Notes under the pieces: model-generated | What the model was told of the DNA's origin: nothing | Databases searched by the model: none | What the model saw: only the letters and a program-made list of their open reading frames with translations | Assembly (NCBI RefSeq): GCF_024494465.1 | Contig: NZ_JAETXM010000003.1 | Span: 124,001-188,000, forward strand | Length of the DNA stretch: 64,000 nucleotides | Direction: 5' to 3' | Source of the DNA: Bacillus sp. V3B | GTDB lineage: Bacteria > Bacillota > Bacilli > Bacillales > Cytobacillaceae | Shown: positions 56,714 through 64,000 of the stretch, piece by piece | How positions within the stretch are numbered: the stretch's first letter is position 1 | Layout: every line of letters starts with the position of its first letter | Translations under genes and position numbers: made by a program

Positions 56714-57407
56714 TAAGAAGACAAAAAAGAAAGCAATTGAGCTGAAACGTAGTTTGATTACAAACAATGATCCAAAGTCACCTATTTCTGAGCAATATCG
56801 AACGATCAGAACGAATATCCAGTTCTCATCTGTTGATCAAGAATTCAAGACAATGGTTGTGACATCATCAGGTCCTGGTGAAGGGAAATCAACAACGGTT
56901 GCCAATCTGGCGGTTGTCTTTGCCCAACAAGGGAAAAAGGTCCTCCTTGTAGACGCTGATTTACGAAAGCCAACCGTTCATTATACGTTTAATTTAATGA
57001 ATACATTTGGATTAACAAATGTTCTAACAAGACAATCAGAGTTAGGCGGAGTGGTAAAGGAATCGGTCGAAAAGAATCTCTATATATTAACAAGTGGCCC
57101 GATCCCGCCAAATCCTGCTGAACTATTAGGTTCCAAAGCAATGGAGCATTTCATGAAAGAAGTAGTCGAAGAATTCGACATGGTCCTCTTTGATGCCCCG
57201 CCATTATTAGCTGTGACAGATGGTCAAGTATTAGCGAGTAAATGTGATGGTGTGATTCTAGTAGTAGGTAGCGGTAAGGCAGAGGCAGAACAAGTCGTGA
57301 AGGCGAAAGAACTATTAGATGCAGCGAAAAGCCATATCATCGGGGTTGTCTTAAATAATAAGAAAATGCAAAACTCTGATCAATACTATTATTATGGTGA
57401 AAAATAG
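56703..57407 (+). CDS. ptkA: Tyrosine-protein kinase (BY-kinase)
   Basis: 234 residues. Walker A SGPGEGKST, Walker A-prime LLVDADLRKPT and Walker B MVLFDAPP are all present, as is the C-terminal tyrosine cluster DQYYYYGEK that is autophosphorylated. It acts at the membrane with TkmA. TTG at 56703 is preferred: AAGGGG lies 8 bases upstream and the protein then starts MALNKK, like the B. subtilis MALRK start; a GTG at 56694 abuts the ribosome site. Confidence 0.94.
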   Translation: MALNKKTKKKAIELKRSLITNNDPKSPISEQYRTIRTNIQFSSVDQEFKTMVVTSSGPGEGKSTTVANLAVVFAQQGKKVLLVDADLRKPTVHYTFNLMNTFGLTNVLTRQSELGGVVKESVEKNLYILTSGPIPPNPAELLGSKAMEHFMKEVVEEFDMVLFDAPPLLAVTDGQVLASKCDGVILVVGSGKAEAEQVVKAKELLDAAKSHIIGVVLNNKKMQNSDQYYYYGEK

Positions 57408-57503
57408 GATGTTTTGTTGTCGAAATGTTTACCAATTAGGATTAGCATGTTATTGTTATTATTGTGATTTATTGGAAAAATAAGAATGATAGAGGTGAGT
57501 AGA

Positions 57504-58271
57504 ATGATTGATATCCATTGTCATATATTGCCGGGAATTGACGACGGCGCAAAAAACATCGAAGATTCAATGCTAATGGCGAAAGAAGCAGTTCGTGAGG
57601 GGATCCATACAATCATTGCTACCCCTCATCATAAAAATAATCAATATGAAAATGAAAAACGAGCCATTTTGGAGCATGTATCCCATTTGAATAAATACCT
57701 TGAAAATGAAGGAATCCCGCTGACGATTTTGCCTGGTCAAGAAAACCGGATTTATGGCGAAATCATTACAGACTATCTATCTGGGGGAAAAATACTTCCT
57801 CTAGCAGAATCTTCTTATCTTTTTATTGAATTTCCATCAGGAAGTGTGCCACGCTACGCAGAAAGATTGTTATATGAGCTTCAGACAGAAGGACTTATTC
57901 CAATTATTGTCCATCCAGAAAGAAACCAAGAAATCAACGAAAACCCTGATCTTCTCTATAAGTTTGTGAATAATGGAGCATTAACACAAGTAACAGCAGG
58001 AAGTGTGTGCGGCTATTTCGGGAAAAACATTAAGAAGTTTTCTCGTCAGTTAATTGAAGCCAATCTCACACATTTTATTGCGTCAGATGCCCACAATGTT
58101 CGTAATCGCACCTTTAAAATGGTCGAGGCGATGGAGCAGATCGAGAAGAGTTATGGGCTGGATATGGTTTATTTGTTTAGGGAGAATGCGGAGTTGCTTG
58201 TAGAAAATAAAAACGTCTATAAAGAGATACCAGAAAAGGTCCAACGAAAGAAATTTTTAGGGCTTTTCTAG
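57504..58271 (+). CDS. ywqE: PHP-family protein tyrosine phosphatase
   Basis: 255 residues, CpsB/YwqE type. Metal-binding motifs: DIHCHILPGIDDGAK at the N-terminus, ATPHH, GQENRIYGEI, PIIVHPERNQEI and FIASDAHNV. It removes phosphate from the BY-kinase and its targets. ATG at 57504 with GAGGTGAG; an in-frame ATG at 57486 overlaps that site. Third member of the tkmA-ptkA-ywqE module. Confidence 0.95.
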   Translation: MIDIHCHILPGIDDGAKNIEDSMLMAKEAVREGIHTIIATPHHKNNQYENEKRAILEHVSHLNKYLENEGIPLTILPGQENRIYGEIITDYLSGGKILPLAESSYLFIEFPSGSVPRYAERLLYELQTEGLIPIIVHPERNQEINENPDLLYKFVNNGALTQVTAGSVCGYFGKNIKKFSRQLIEANLTHFIASDAHNVRNRTFKMVEAMEQIEKSYGLDMVYLFRENAELLVENKNVYKEIPEKVQRKKFLGLF

Positions 58272-58279
58272 CACATAAT

Positions 58280-58372
58280 GGTGCCTGGCACCGCCAAATA
58301 CTTTTTATCTAAAAAGCCATGAATAGTAGAATCTATTTTGAGAATTGATATTTTGTTGTGGTGTCTGACACC
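58280..58372. repeat. Two GGTGCCTGGCACC-type palindromes
   Basis: GGTGCCTGGCACC (58280-58292) and GGTGTCTGACACC (58360-58372) lie 68 bases apart, just upstream of the EAR element. The first is the cleanest copy of the dispersed family in this window. Confidence 0.75.
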
Positions 58373-58396
58373 TTCGCATATATTATTCCTTCAAAC

Positions 58397-58530
58397 CAAT
58401 TGGATAGCATTCGGCGATGCCTCCTGTCCGTTATCCATGGAGGCACTCGGTTACGCTGTGGGACTAAAGTTATAGGTCCTTAGACACCCGTTGTCAGGAG
58501 CGTGATGTGAGGGTGGGTTAAATGCCTGTT
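58397..58530 (+). ncRNA. EAR (epsC) RNA, processive antitermination element
   Basis: It lies directly upstream of the epsC homologue inside a polysaccharide operon, where EAR RNAs occur in Bacillales. Visible helices: closing GCATT (58408-58412) with AATGC (58521-58525); GCCTCC with GGAGGC (58419-58424 and 58439-58444); GGAC with GTCC around 58461-58479; CACCC with GGGTG (58486-58490 and 58511-58515). GGATA with TATCC, or CTCCTG with CAGGAG, could make the known type of pseudoknot. Established: EAR RNA lets polymerase read through terminators in the B. subtilis eps operon. The call is from memory of the family, not a covariance search. Confidence 0.78.
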
Positions 58531-58605
58531 TAGTTTTTAGTTAGTTGGTTAGTGATTAGTTGGACAGGAAAAACCTAACTACCTAACCAGCTATCCAACT
58601 AGTAG
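58531..58605. repeat. TTAGTTAG-type inverted repeat, copy 1
   Basis: The left side (TAGTTAGTTGGTTAGTGATTAG) and the right side (CTAACTACCTAACCAGC) pair imperfectly. Related copies lie at 60540-60600 and 60660-60720, after epsC. Confidence 0.6.
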
Positions 58606-58664
58606 TTAGTATTTAATGAGAGAACATATCAGTAGATGTATTCTCTCATTAAATACTAATTTTA
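58606..58664 (+). terminator. 19-bp perfect hairpin before epsC, terminator-like
   Basis: TTAGTATTTAATGAGAGAA (58606-58624) and its exact complement (58641-58659) enclose a 16-base loop, then TTTTATG. It follows the EAR element and precedes epsC, so it may be a terminator that EAR overrides. The stem is AT-rich and the T-run short. Confidence 0.6.
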
Positions 58665-58699
58665 TGTTTATCAAAATAAAGTCAAAGAAGGGGTTGCGA

Positions 58700-60526
58700 G
58701 TGAGTTATAAAAGGCGTGTTCCGCTATTAGTTATCTTGGATTCAATTATTGTTTTATTTGCGATTTTTGTCGGATACCTTGTGTTAAACCCTTATATGAA
58801 CTTTTACACCGTACCGATGCTATGGATCAGTTCGATCACCTTATTAGTCTGCCATCATTTATTTGCTTCTATTTATGGCCTTTATCGAAAAGCATGGGCG
58901 TATGCAAGTGTTGGGGAGTTAACATCCATTGTAAAGGCTGTTACACTGTCAATCATTATGACGGCAGTTGTTCAACTTGCTGTGACTCAGGATATTTATT
59001 TTCGCGTTTTAGGGATTACATGGATGCTGCATGTCATCTTAATTGGTGGATCGCGATTCTCGTGGAGGATTTTCCGGGATCGAATCATTTCACCAAACCC
59101 TAAGAAAAAACGCACACTGATTGTCGGTGCAGGTTCAGCAGGGACAATGGTGGCGAGACAACTGTTGAAAAATAATGATACTGACCTATGTCCAATCGCG
59201 TTTGTCGATGATGATCCGAATAAGTATAAGTTACAGATATATGGGATCGATGTAAAAGGGAATAGTCAGGATATTCCTCGTATTGTCGAAGAGTGCAAGA
59301 TTGATAATATCGTGATTGCGATTCCGTCGTTGGAAAAGCAAGAAATGAAAAAGATTTATGAGGAATGTGCCAAGACGAAGGCAAAGACAAAGATTATGCC
59401 AATGATCGAAGACCTTGTGACAGGAAAAGTGTCGGTTAGTCAAATACGAGATGTGGAAGTAAAAGATTTGCTTGGTCGTGAGCCAATTGAGTTGGATATA
59501 AGCTCGATTTCGAATAAATTGACCGGGAAAACAGTGCTTGTGACAGGTGCAGGTGGATCAATTGGTTCGGAGATCTGTCGGCAGATTGCTCGGTTCTCTC
59601 CAGAAAAGTTACTTCTTTTAGGTCATGGAGAGAATAGTATTTATAGTATTGATATGGAGTTAAGAAAGACGTATATGGAAGAGTTTGAAATCATTCCCCT
59701 TATTGCAGACGTTCAGGATCGTGGTCGTATCTTTGATATTATGTCTAAATATAAGCCAGATGTTGTATATCATGCGGCGGCACATAAGCATGTTCCATTG
59801 ATGGAGTATAATCCTGCGGAGGCTGTGAAGAACAATATTTTTGGGACGAGGAATGTGGCTGAGGCTGCGGATGCGTTTGGCGTGAAGAATTTTGTTCTTG
59901 TTTCGACGGATAAGGCGGTGAATCCTCCGAATGTGATGGGGGCAACGAAGCGGTTTGCTGAGATGGTGATTCAGAATTTGGCGAAGGAAAGTAAGACGAA
60001 GTTTGTCGCGGTCCGGTTTGGGAATGTGCTTGGGAGTCGCGGGAGTGTGATTCCACTGTTCAAGAAGCAGATTCAGGCAGGTGGTCCTGTGACAGTTACG
60101 GATCCTGAGATGACTAGATACTTCATGACGATCCCTGAGGCTTCGAGGCTGGTGATTCAGGCTGGGGCGTTGGCTCGTGGTGGTGAGGTGTTTGTGTTGG
60201 ATATGGGTGAGCCTGTTAAGATTGTCGATTTGGCGAAGAACCTTATTACGCTTTCGGGTTATACAATAGAAGAGATCGGGATTAAGTTTTCTGGGATTCG
60301 ACCTGGGGAGAAGTTGTTTGAAGAGTTGTTGAACGATAATGAGGTTCAGAATAAGCAAGTGTTTCCGAAGATTTTTATCGGGAAGGCTGTACCGATGGGG
60401 AAACAAGAACTTTATGAGGTTATAGAGACTTTGCCTGATAAGGATCCGGTTGAGTTGAAGGAGACTTTGGTTGAGATTGCTAATACGAAGTTTAGCGAGA
60501 AGAAAGCGCTAGTGAGTAGTATATGA
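58700..60526 (+). CDS. epsC: EpsC-like nucleotide-sugar dehydratase/epimerase (membrane CapD family)
   Basis: 608 residues. Four N-terminal transmembrane helices (about 7-115), then a first Rossmann-like region (VGAGSAGTMVARQLL), then a polysaccharide-biosynthesis SDR domain with VTGAGGSIGSEICRQ, VYHAAAHKHVPLME and STDKAVNPPNVMGATKR. The usual YxxxK Tyr is replaced by Met (MGATK), as in this family. Expected reaction: dehydration or epimerisation of UDP-HexNAc. GTG at 58700 with AAGGGG; the open frame upstream overlaps the hairpin. Third codon positions are strongly G and T, opposite to galU. Confidence 0.93.
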   Translation: MSYKRRVPLLVILDSIIVLFAIFVGYLVLNPYMNFYTVPMLWISSITLLVCHHLFASIYGLYRKAWAYASVGELTSIVKAVTLSIIMTAVVQLAVTQDIYFRVLGITWMLHVILIGGSRFSWRIFRDRIISPNPKKKRTLIVGAGSAGTMVARQLLKNNDTDLCPIAFVDDDPNKYKLQIYGIDVKGNSQDIPRIVEECKIDNIVIAIPSLEKQEMKKIYEECAKTKAKTKIMPMIEDLVTGKVSVSQIRDVEVKDLLGREPIELDISSISNKLTGKTVLVTGAGGSIGSEICRQIARFSPEKLLLLGHGENSIYSIDMELRKTYMEEFEIIPLIADVQDRGRIFDIMSKYKPDVVYHAAAHKHVPLMEYNPAEAVKNNIFGTRNVAEAADAFGVKNFVLVSTDKAVNPPNVMGATKRFAEMVIQNLAKESKTKFVAVRFGNVLGSRGSVIPLFKKQIQAGGPVTVTDPEMTRYFMTIPEASRLVIQAGALARGGEVFVLDMGEPVKIVDLAKNLITLSGYTIEEIGIKFSGIRPGEKLFEELLNDNEVQNKQVFPKIFIGKAVPMGKQELYEVIETLPDKDPVELKETLVEIANTKFSEKKALVSSI

Positions 60527-60539
60527 TTTGAACAGGGGA

Positions 60540-60738
60540 TAGTTAGTTAGTGATTAGTGGGTTAGAAAGTTTTTTCGAACCAATTAGGAACTAACTAACT
60601 TCTCAACTTTAAAGATTGAATTGAGAACATAATATGGGTATATGGATTAGATGGAATAAGTGTTTAGTGGGTTAGTAGTTGGTTGGAGTTGACACTCCAG
60701 TAAAGTACTAAACGACTAAAAAAGTATTTGAATGAAAA
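60540..60738. repeat. TTAGTTAG-type inverted repeats, copies 2 and 3
   Basis: Copy 2: GTTAGTTAGTGATTAGTGGG near 60543 pairs in part with CTAACTAAC near 60591. Copy 3: GTGTTTAGTGGGTTAGTAG near 60660 with TACTAAACGACTAAA near 60705, plus an inner GAGTTGACACTC hairpin. These resemble the repeat before epsC, so epsC is bracketed. No other gene is seen. Confidence 0.6.
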
Positions 60739-60753
60739 ATGGAGTTGGATACT

Positions 60754-61294
60754 ATGAATAAAAACTTACTTATATTAGGTGGTGGTGGTCATGGGAGAGT
60801 GGTTAAAGAGACTGCAGTGGCAATGGGGGACTTTGACAGAGTAGATTTTTTAGATGACAACTCAGAGATAGCTATTGGCAAATGCGAGGATTTTAAGAAA
60901 TATTCTAATGATTATTCATATGCCTTTGTTGCTTTTGGTAACAATAAGCAGAGAATGAGATATATTGTGAAATTAATTGATGCAGGCTTCCAATTCCCAG
61001 TGTTGATCCACCCTACAGCTTATATAAGCCCGTTAGCAAGGATTGAAATAGGTTCCATAGTTTGTGCAAAGGCGGTTGTTAATACCAACGCAATAATAGA
61101 GAAGGGATGCATCATTAGTATAGGAAGGAACGTTAGTTGATCACGACAGTTTTGTCAGTGAGGGCTCACATATCAATTCTGGTGCGATTGTTAAAGCGGG
61201 TTGCAGAGTGGAGCGACTTAAAAAAGTTGATGCTGGGATGGTTTATTCGAATAAAAAGCAATTAGAAGGATATAGTTTTGAGGTTGGAGTGTGA
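60754..61294 (+). pseudogene. Frameshifted acetyltransferase (NeuD/EpsM family)
   Basis: The first frame (60754-61140) gives the PglD/NeuD N-terminal nucleotide-binding part (LLILGGGGHGRVVKE) and the first hexapeptide turns, then stops. From about 61127 another frame continues cleanly: GTLVDHDSFVSEGSHINSGAIVKAGC...VYSNKKQLEGYSFEVGV to a stop at 61292-61294. The break is a tandem GGAAGGAA (61123-61130), where one GGAA removed would restore I-S-I-G-T-L-V-D-H, with the expected catalytic His. A 4-bp duplication thus inactivates it, or it is a sequence error or a phase switch. Intact homologues acetylate UDP-amino sugars for the polymer. Confidence 0.85.
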
Positions 61295-61935
61295 GAAAAA
61301 TGTATTTAAAAATAAAAAGATTAATAGATATTGTTCTTTCCTTGACTGGACTTATTGTATTGTCACCGATATTTTTTATTTTAATTATAGCAATTAAGTT
61401 AGATTCAAAAGGCCCTATTCTCTTCAAACAAAAAAGGGTAGGAATTAATAAAACTCATTTTAATATATTAAAGTTTCGAACAATGAGAATAGATACACCG
61501 AAAGATACACCAACACATTTATTGGATAATCCAGAACAGTACATCACTAAAGTAGGTAAGTTTCTGAGAAAGACATCTCTAGACGAGCTACCACAAATTT
61601 GGAATATTTTTGTTGGAGAGATGAGTATTATCGGCCCAAGGCCAGCATTATGGAATCAGTATGATCTGATAGCAGAACGTGATAAGTATGGTGCGAATGA
61701 TGTACCGCCTGGGCTTACAGGTTGGGCACAGATAAATGGTAGAGATGAACTTCCGATTGAGATTAAAGCAAAGTTAGATGGGGAGTACGTTGAGAAAATT
61801 AGTTTTTTGATGGATGTTAAGTGCTTCTTTGGGACTATCGTGAGTATTGCTAAGAGTGATGGCGTTGTTGAAGGTGGGACTGGAAAAATGGTAAAGAAAC
61901 AAATCACTGGTACTAAGGAGAAGTTAACGAAGTGA
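61291..61935 (+). CDS. Undecaprenyl-phosphate sugar-1-phosphate transferase (EpsL-like)
   Basis: 214 residues, bacterial sugar transferase family (PF02397). One N-terminal transmembrane helix (about 14-36), then the catalytic part with FKQKRVGINKTHFNILKFRTM, RKTSLDELPQIWNIFVGEMSIIGPRPAL and PGLTGWAQINGRD. It starts the polymer by moving a sugar phosphate from UDP-sugar onto the lipid carrier. GTG at 61291 overlaps the stop of the frameshifted gene's second frame; ATG at 61300 is an alternative. Overlaps the next gene by 4 bases (GTGA). Confidence 0.93.
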   Translation: MRKMYLKIKRLIDIVLSLTGLIVLSPIFFILIIAIKLDSKGPILFKQKRVGINKTHFNILKFRTMRIDTPKDTPTHLLDNPEQYITKVGKFLRKTSLDELPQIWNIFVGEMSIIGPRPALWNQYDLIAERDKYGANDVPPGLTGWAQINGRDELPIEIKAKLDGEYVEKISFLMDVKCFFGTIVSIAKSDGVVEGGTGKMVKKQITGTKEKLTK

Positions 61936-62789
61936 AAAATATATTAATTACCGGAATAAATAGTTATGTTGGTACAAGCTTTGAAAAATGGTTAGGGAAT
62001 TACCCTAATAAGTACCTGGTAGATTTAATTAGTATGCGAAATGATACATGGAAGGAAAAAGATTTTTCTAAGTATGAAGTTGTTTTACACGTAGCTGGCA
62101 TAGCTCATGTCTCATCGGATCCGAAGATGGAAGATTTATATTATAAAGTAAATCGTGACCTGACAATTGAGGCTGCTGAGAAGGCTAAAGCTGAAGGTGT
62201 GAAGCAGTTCATTTTTTTGAGCAGCATCATTGTTTATGGGGATAGCAACAGTGGAAAAAGAGTTATTGATAAAAACACAGTACCTACACCGAGTAATTTT
62301 TATGGTAATAGTAAGCTTCAAGCAGAGGAAGGGATAAAATCTCTAGAAAGTAATCAATTTAAGGTAGCTATTGTGAGACCTCCAATGATTTATGGAAAGG
62401 GATCTAAAGGGAATTATCCAAAACTTGCAAAAGTAGCTCAGAAATTACCTGTGTTTCCTGATGTTGATAATGAGCGTAGTATGCTTCATATAGATAATCT
62501 TTGTGAATTTATTAGACTTATGATTGACAATGAAGAAAGTGGTTTATTTTTCCCGCAAAATAGTGAGTATGTTAAGACAAGTGAAATGGTCAAATTGATT
62601 GCTGATGTGCATGGTAAGAAAATAATACTTACAAAGTTGTTCAATCCAATATTAAAGGTTATAGGTTTGAAGTTAGGACTGATTAATAAGGTGTTCGGCA
62701 ATTTGGTTTATGAAAAAAGTATTAGTAACTATAAGGAAAATTACCAAATAAGGGATTTACGGAAAACAATTGAATTGACGGAAAAATAA
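61932..62789 (+). CDS. NAD-dependent epimerase/dehydratase (extended SDR)
   Basis: 285 residues. N-terminal dinucleotide motif ITGINSYVGTSFEKWL (GxxxxxG), HVAGIAHV, FLSSIIVYGDS and the catalytic YGNSK (YxxxK). It resembles UDP-GlcNAc or UDP-QuiNAc 4-epimerases/reductases found beside EpsL-type transferases. Substrate unassigned. GTG start at 61932 overlaps the previous stop by 4 bases. Confidence 0.88.
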   Translation: MKNILITGINSYVGTSFEKWLGNYPNKYLVDLISMRNDTWKEKDFSKYEVVLHVAGIAHVSSDPKMEDLYYKVNRDLTIEAAEKAKAEGVKQFIFLSSIIVYGDSNSGKRVIDKNTVPTPSNFYGNSKLQAEEGIKSLESNQFKVAIVRPPMIYGKGSKGNYPKLAKVAQKLPVFPDVDNERSMLHIDNLCEFIRLMIDNEESGLFFPQNSEYVKTSEMVKLIADVHGKKIILTKLFNPILKVIGLKLGLINKVFGNLVYEKSISNYKENYQIRDLRKTIELTEK

Positions 62790-62810
62790 AGACGAAAGGA
62801 GGCAATGGAG

Positions 62811-64000
62811 TTGAAAAAACACATTTTAGTTATAGCGCAATACTTTTACCCTGAGCAATTCCGCATTAATGATATTTGTACTGAATGGGTTAAAAGGGGA
62901 TATAAAGTAACAGTTATAACAGGAATTCCAAATTACCCACAGGGTAATTATTACGATGGGTATGGACTGTTTAAGAAAAGAAAAGAAATGTATAAAGGTA
63001 TAGAGATTATTAGAATTCCTCTTATTCCAAGAGGGAATAATTCAATAATGCTTGCTTTAAACTATTTATCTTTTGTAGCTTCTGGTTTCTTTTGGAACCT
63101 ATTTACGAAAATAAAAGCTGATTATGTTTTTATCTTTGAAGTATCGCCAATGACACAAGCCTTACCGGGTGTATGGTATGCGAAAAAAAGAAGTATTCCG
63201 TGTTATTTATACGTGCAAGATCTTTGGCCTGAAAATGTTGAAATAATAACAGGGATAACTAATAAACATATTATTGGTGCTATTGGCAAAATGGTTGATT
63301 ATATCTATGCACGGTGTACTAAAATTTTTGCAACTTCAAATAGTTTTGTAGATTCAATAGAAAATCGTAATGTGCCGAGAGAAGTAATAGAATATTGGCC
63401 GCAATATGCTGAAGACTTTTATATACCATTAGAGAAAAAGTGTATTAAAGAAATTCCAAATGATGATGCTTTTAATATCGTATTTGCTGGTAATATTGGT
63501 AATGCACAAGGTTTAGATATTTTACCGAAAGTAGCTGTACTAATAAAAGAGAAGCAACTAAATAGAAATATTCGCTTTAATATAGTTGGAGATGGAAGAT
63601 ATAAGGAAACTTTAGTTGAAATGGTTAATTCAAATAATGTACAGGATATGTTTAATTTTATTCCAAAACAGCCTGCAAACAGGATTCCAGAATTTATGGC
63701 TGCTTGCGATTCTGCTTTTTTATGCTTAACAGATGGTCCATTATTTGCAATGACAATCCCTGCAAAACTCCAATCTTATATGGCATGTGGAATTCCAATT
63801 ATTGCTTCTGCTGAAGGTGAAACAAATCAAATAATAAAAGAGTCAAATGCAGGTTTATCTAGTCCTGCTGGTGATGCACAAAAACTTTCTGAGATTATTA
63901 TTGAACTATCTTCTAAATCTAGTAAAGAATTAAAACAATTAGGTTTTAATTCTAGAAGTTACTATGATAAAAACTTTAATAAAGAAGAACTATTGAACAG
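62811..64000 (+). CDS. Glycosyltransferase family 4 (WbuB-like), cut by window end
   Basis: Open through the window edge, about 396 residues visible. N-terminal LVIAQYFYPEQFRINDICTEW, then VTVITGIPNYPQGNYYDGYG, LYVQDLWPENVE, and the C-terminal Rossmann part with IVFAGNIGNAQGLDILPKVA and PAKLQSYMACGIPIIASAEGE, as in WbuB-type GT-B enzymes that transfer amino sugars to the lipid-linked chain. TTG at 62811 is chosen because AAAGGAGG ends 8 bases upstream; an in-frame ATG at 62805 is too close to it. The cluster clearly continues past the window. Confidence 0.92.
   Translation, partial: MKKHILVIAQYFYPEQFRINDICTEWVKRGYKVTVITGIPNYPQGNYYDGYGLFKKRKEMYKGIEIIRIPLIPRGNNSIMLALNYLSFVASGFFWNLFTKIKADYVFIFEVSPMTQALPGVWYAKKRSIPCYLYVQDLWPENVEIITGITNKHIIGAIGKMVDYIYARCTKIFATSNSFVDSIENRNVPREVIEYWPQYAEDFYIPLEKKCIKEIPNDDAFNIVFAGNIGNAQGLDILPKVAVLIKEKQLNRNIRFNIVGDGRYKETLVEMVNSNNVQDMFNFIPKQPANRIPEFMAACDSAFLCLTDGPLFAMTIPAKLQSYMACGIPIIASAEGETNQIIKESNAGLSSPAGDAQKLSEIIIELSSKSSKELKQLGFNSRSYYDKNFNKEELLN

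Noticed and set aside
59660-60406. 248-residue minus-strand ORF opposite epsC
   Set aside because: His/Arg/Asn-rich shadow of a well-conserved gene, caused by its skewed third positions.

Overview
The window comes from an endospore-forming, flagellated Bacillaceae chromosome of moderate to low GC. The evidence is the gene order glyA-upp-mnaA-atp-ywzB-ywmB-murA-spoIID-spoIIQ-spoIIID-mbl-flhO-flhP-fabZ-ywpF-ssbB, which follows the Bacillus subtilis order, together with consensus Shine-Dalgarno sites and frequent TTG/GTG starts. I cannot name the species from sequence alone. I saw no tRNA, rRNA or CRISPR array.

Positions 1-5237 hold the end of glyA, upp, mnaA (UDP-GlcNAc 2-epimerase) and a secreted Vpr-like subtilase. 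Positions 5769-12855 are the complete F1Fo-ATP synthase operon atpIBEFHAGDC. Positions 13397-23564 are an 11-subunit complex I operon nuoABCDHIJKLMN with no NuoEFG, inserted between atpC and ywzB. Positions 23796-39079 carry a small DUF1146 membrane protein that seems to start at ATT, then ywmB, murA, sporulation genes, mbl, flagellar rod genes, fabZ, two acidic lipoproteins, ywpF, an ssb paralogue with ComK-like boxes, and a DUF1646 transporter. A 413-bp element with no ORF but strong RNA-like helices (IS200/IS605- or HEARO-like) abuts the spoIID stop codon.

Positions 39552-51684 are more mosaic: a hypothetical protein, a SNF2 helicase/SWIM pair, a membrane protein plus HlyD-type adaptor, a LysM-NlpC/P60 hydrolase, a class B PBP and galU. 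Positions 51993-54518 form an AT-rich island: a Cys-tailed small protein on the minus strand and, divergent from it, a protein with four 9-residue PV[VA]S[VL]RF[SA]P repeats followed 13 bp later by a radical SAM/SPASM-like enzyme. This looks like a peptide-modification cassette that I cannot match to a known class, and it is my best candidate for an undescribed system.

Positions 54840-64000 are an exopolysaccharide locus. An SGNH hydrolase on the minus strand precedes a promoter and palindromic leader, then tkmA-ptkA-ywqE (BY-kinase module), an EAR (epsC) antitermination RNA, a 19-bp hairpin, epsC, a frameshifted acetyltransferase, a priming glycosyltransferase, an SDR epimerase and a GT4 glycosyltransferase cut by the window edge. 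GalU and MnaA would supply nucleotide sugars. Many intergenic gaps carry copies of palindromes related to GGTGCCTGGCACC.
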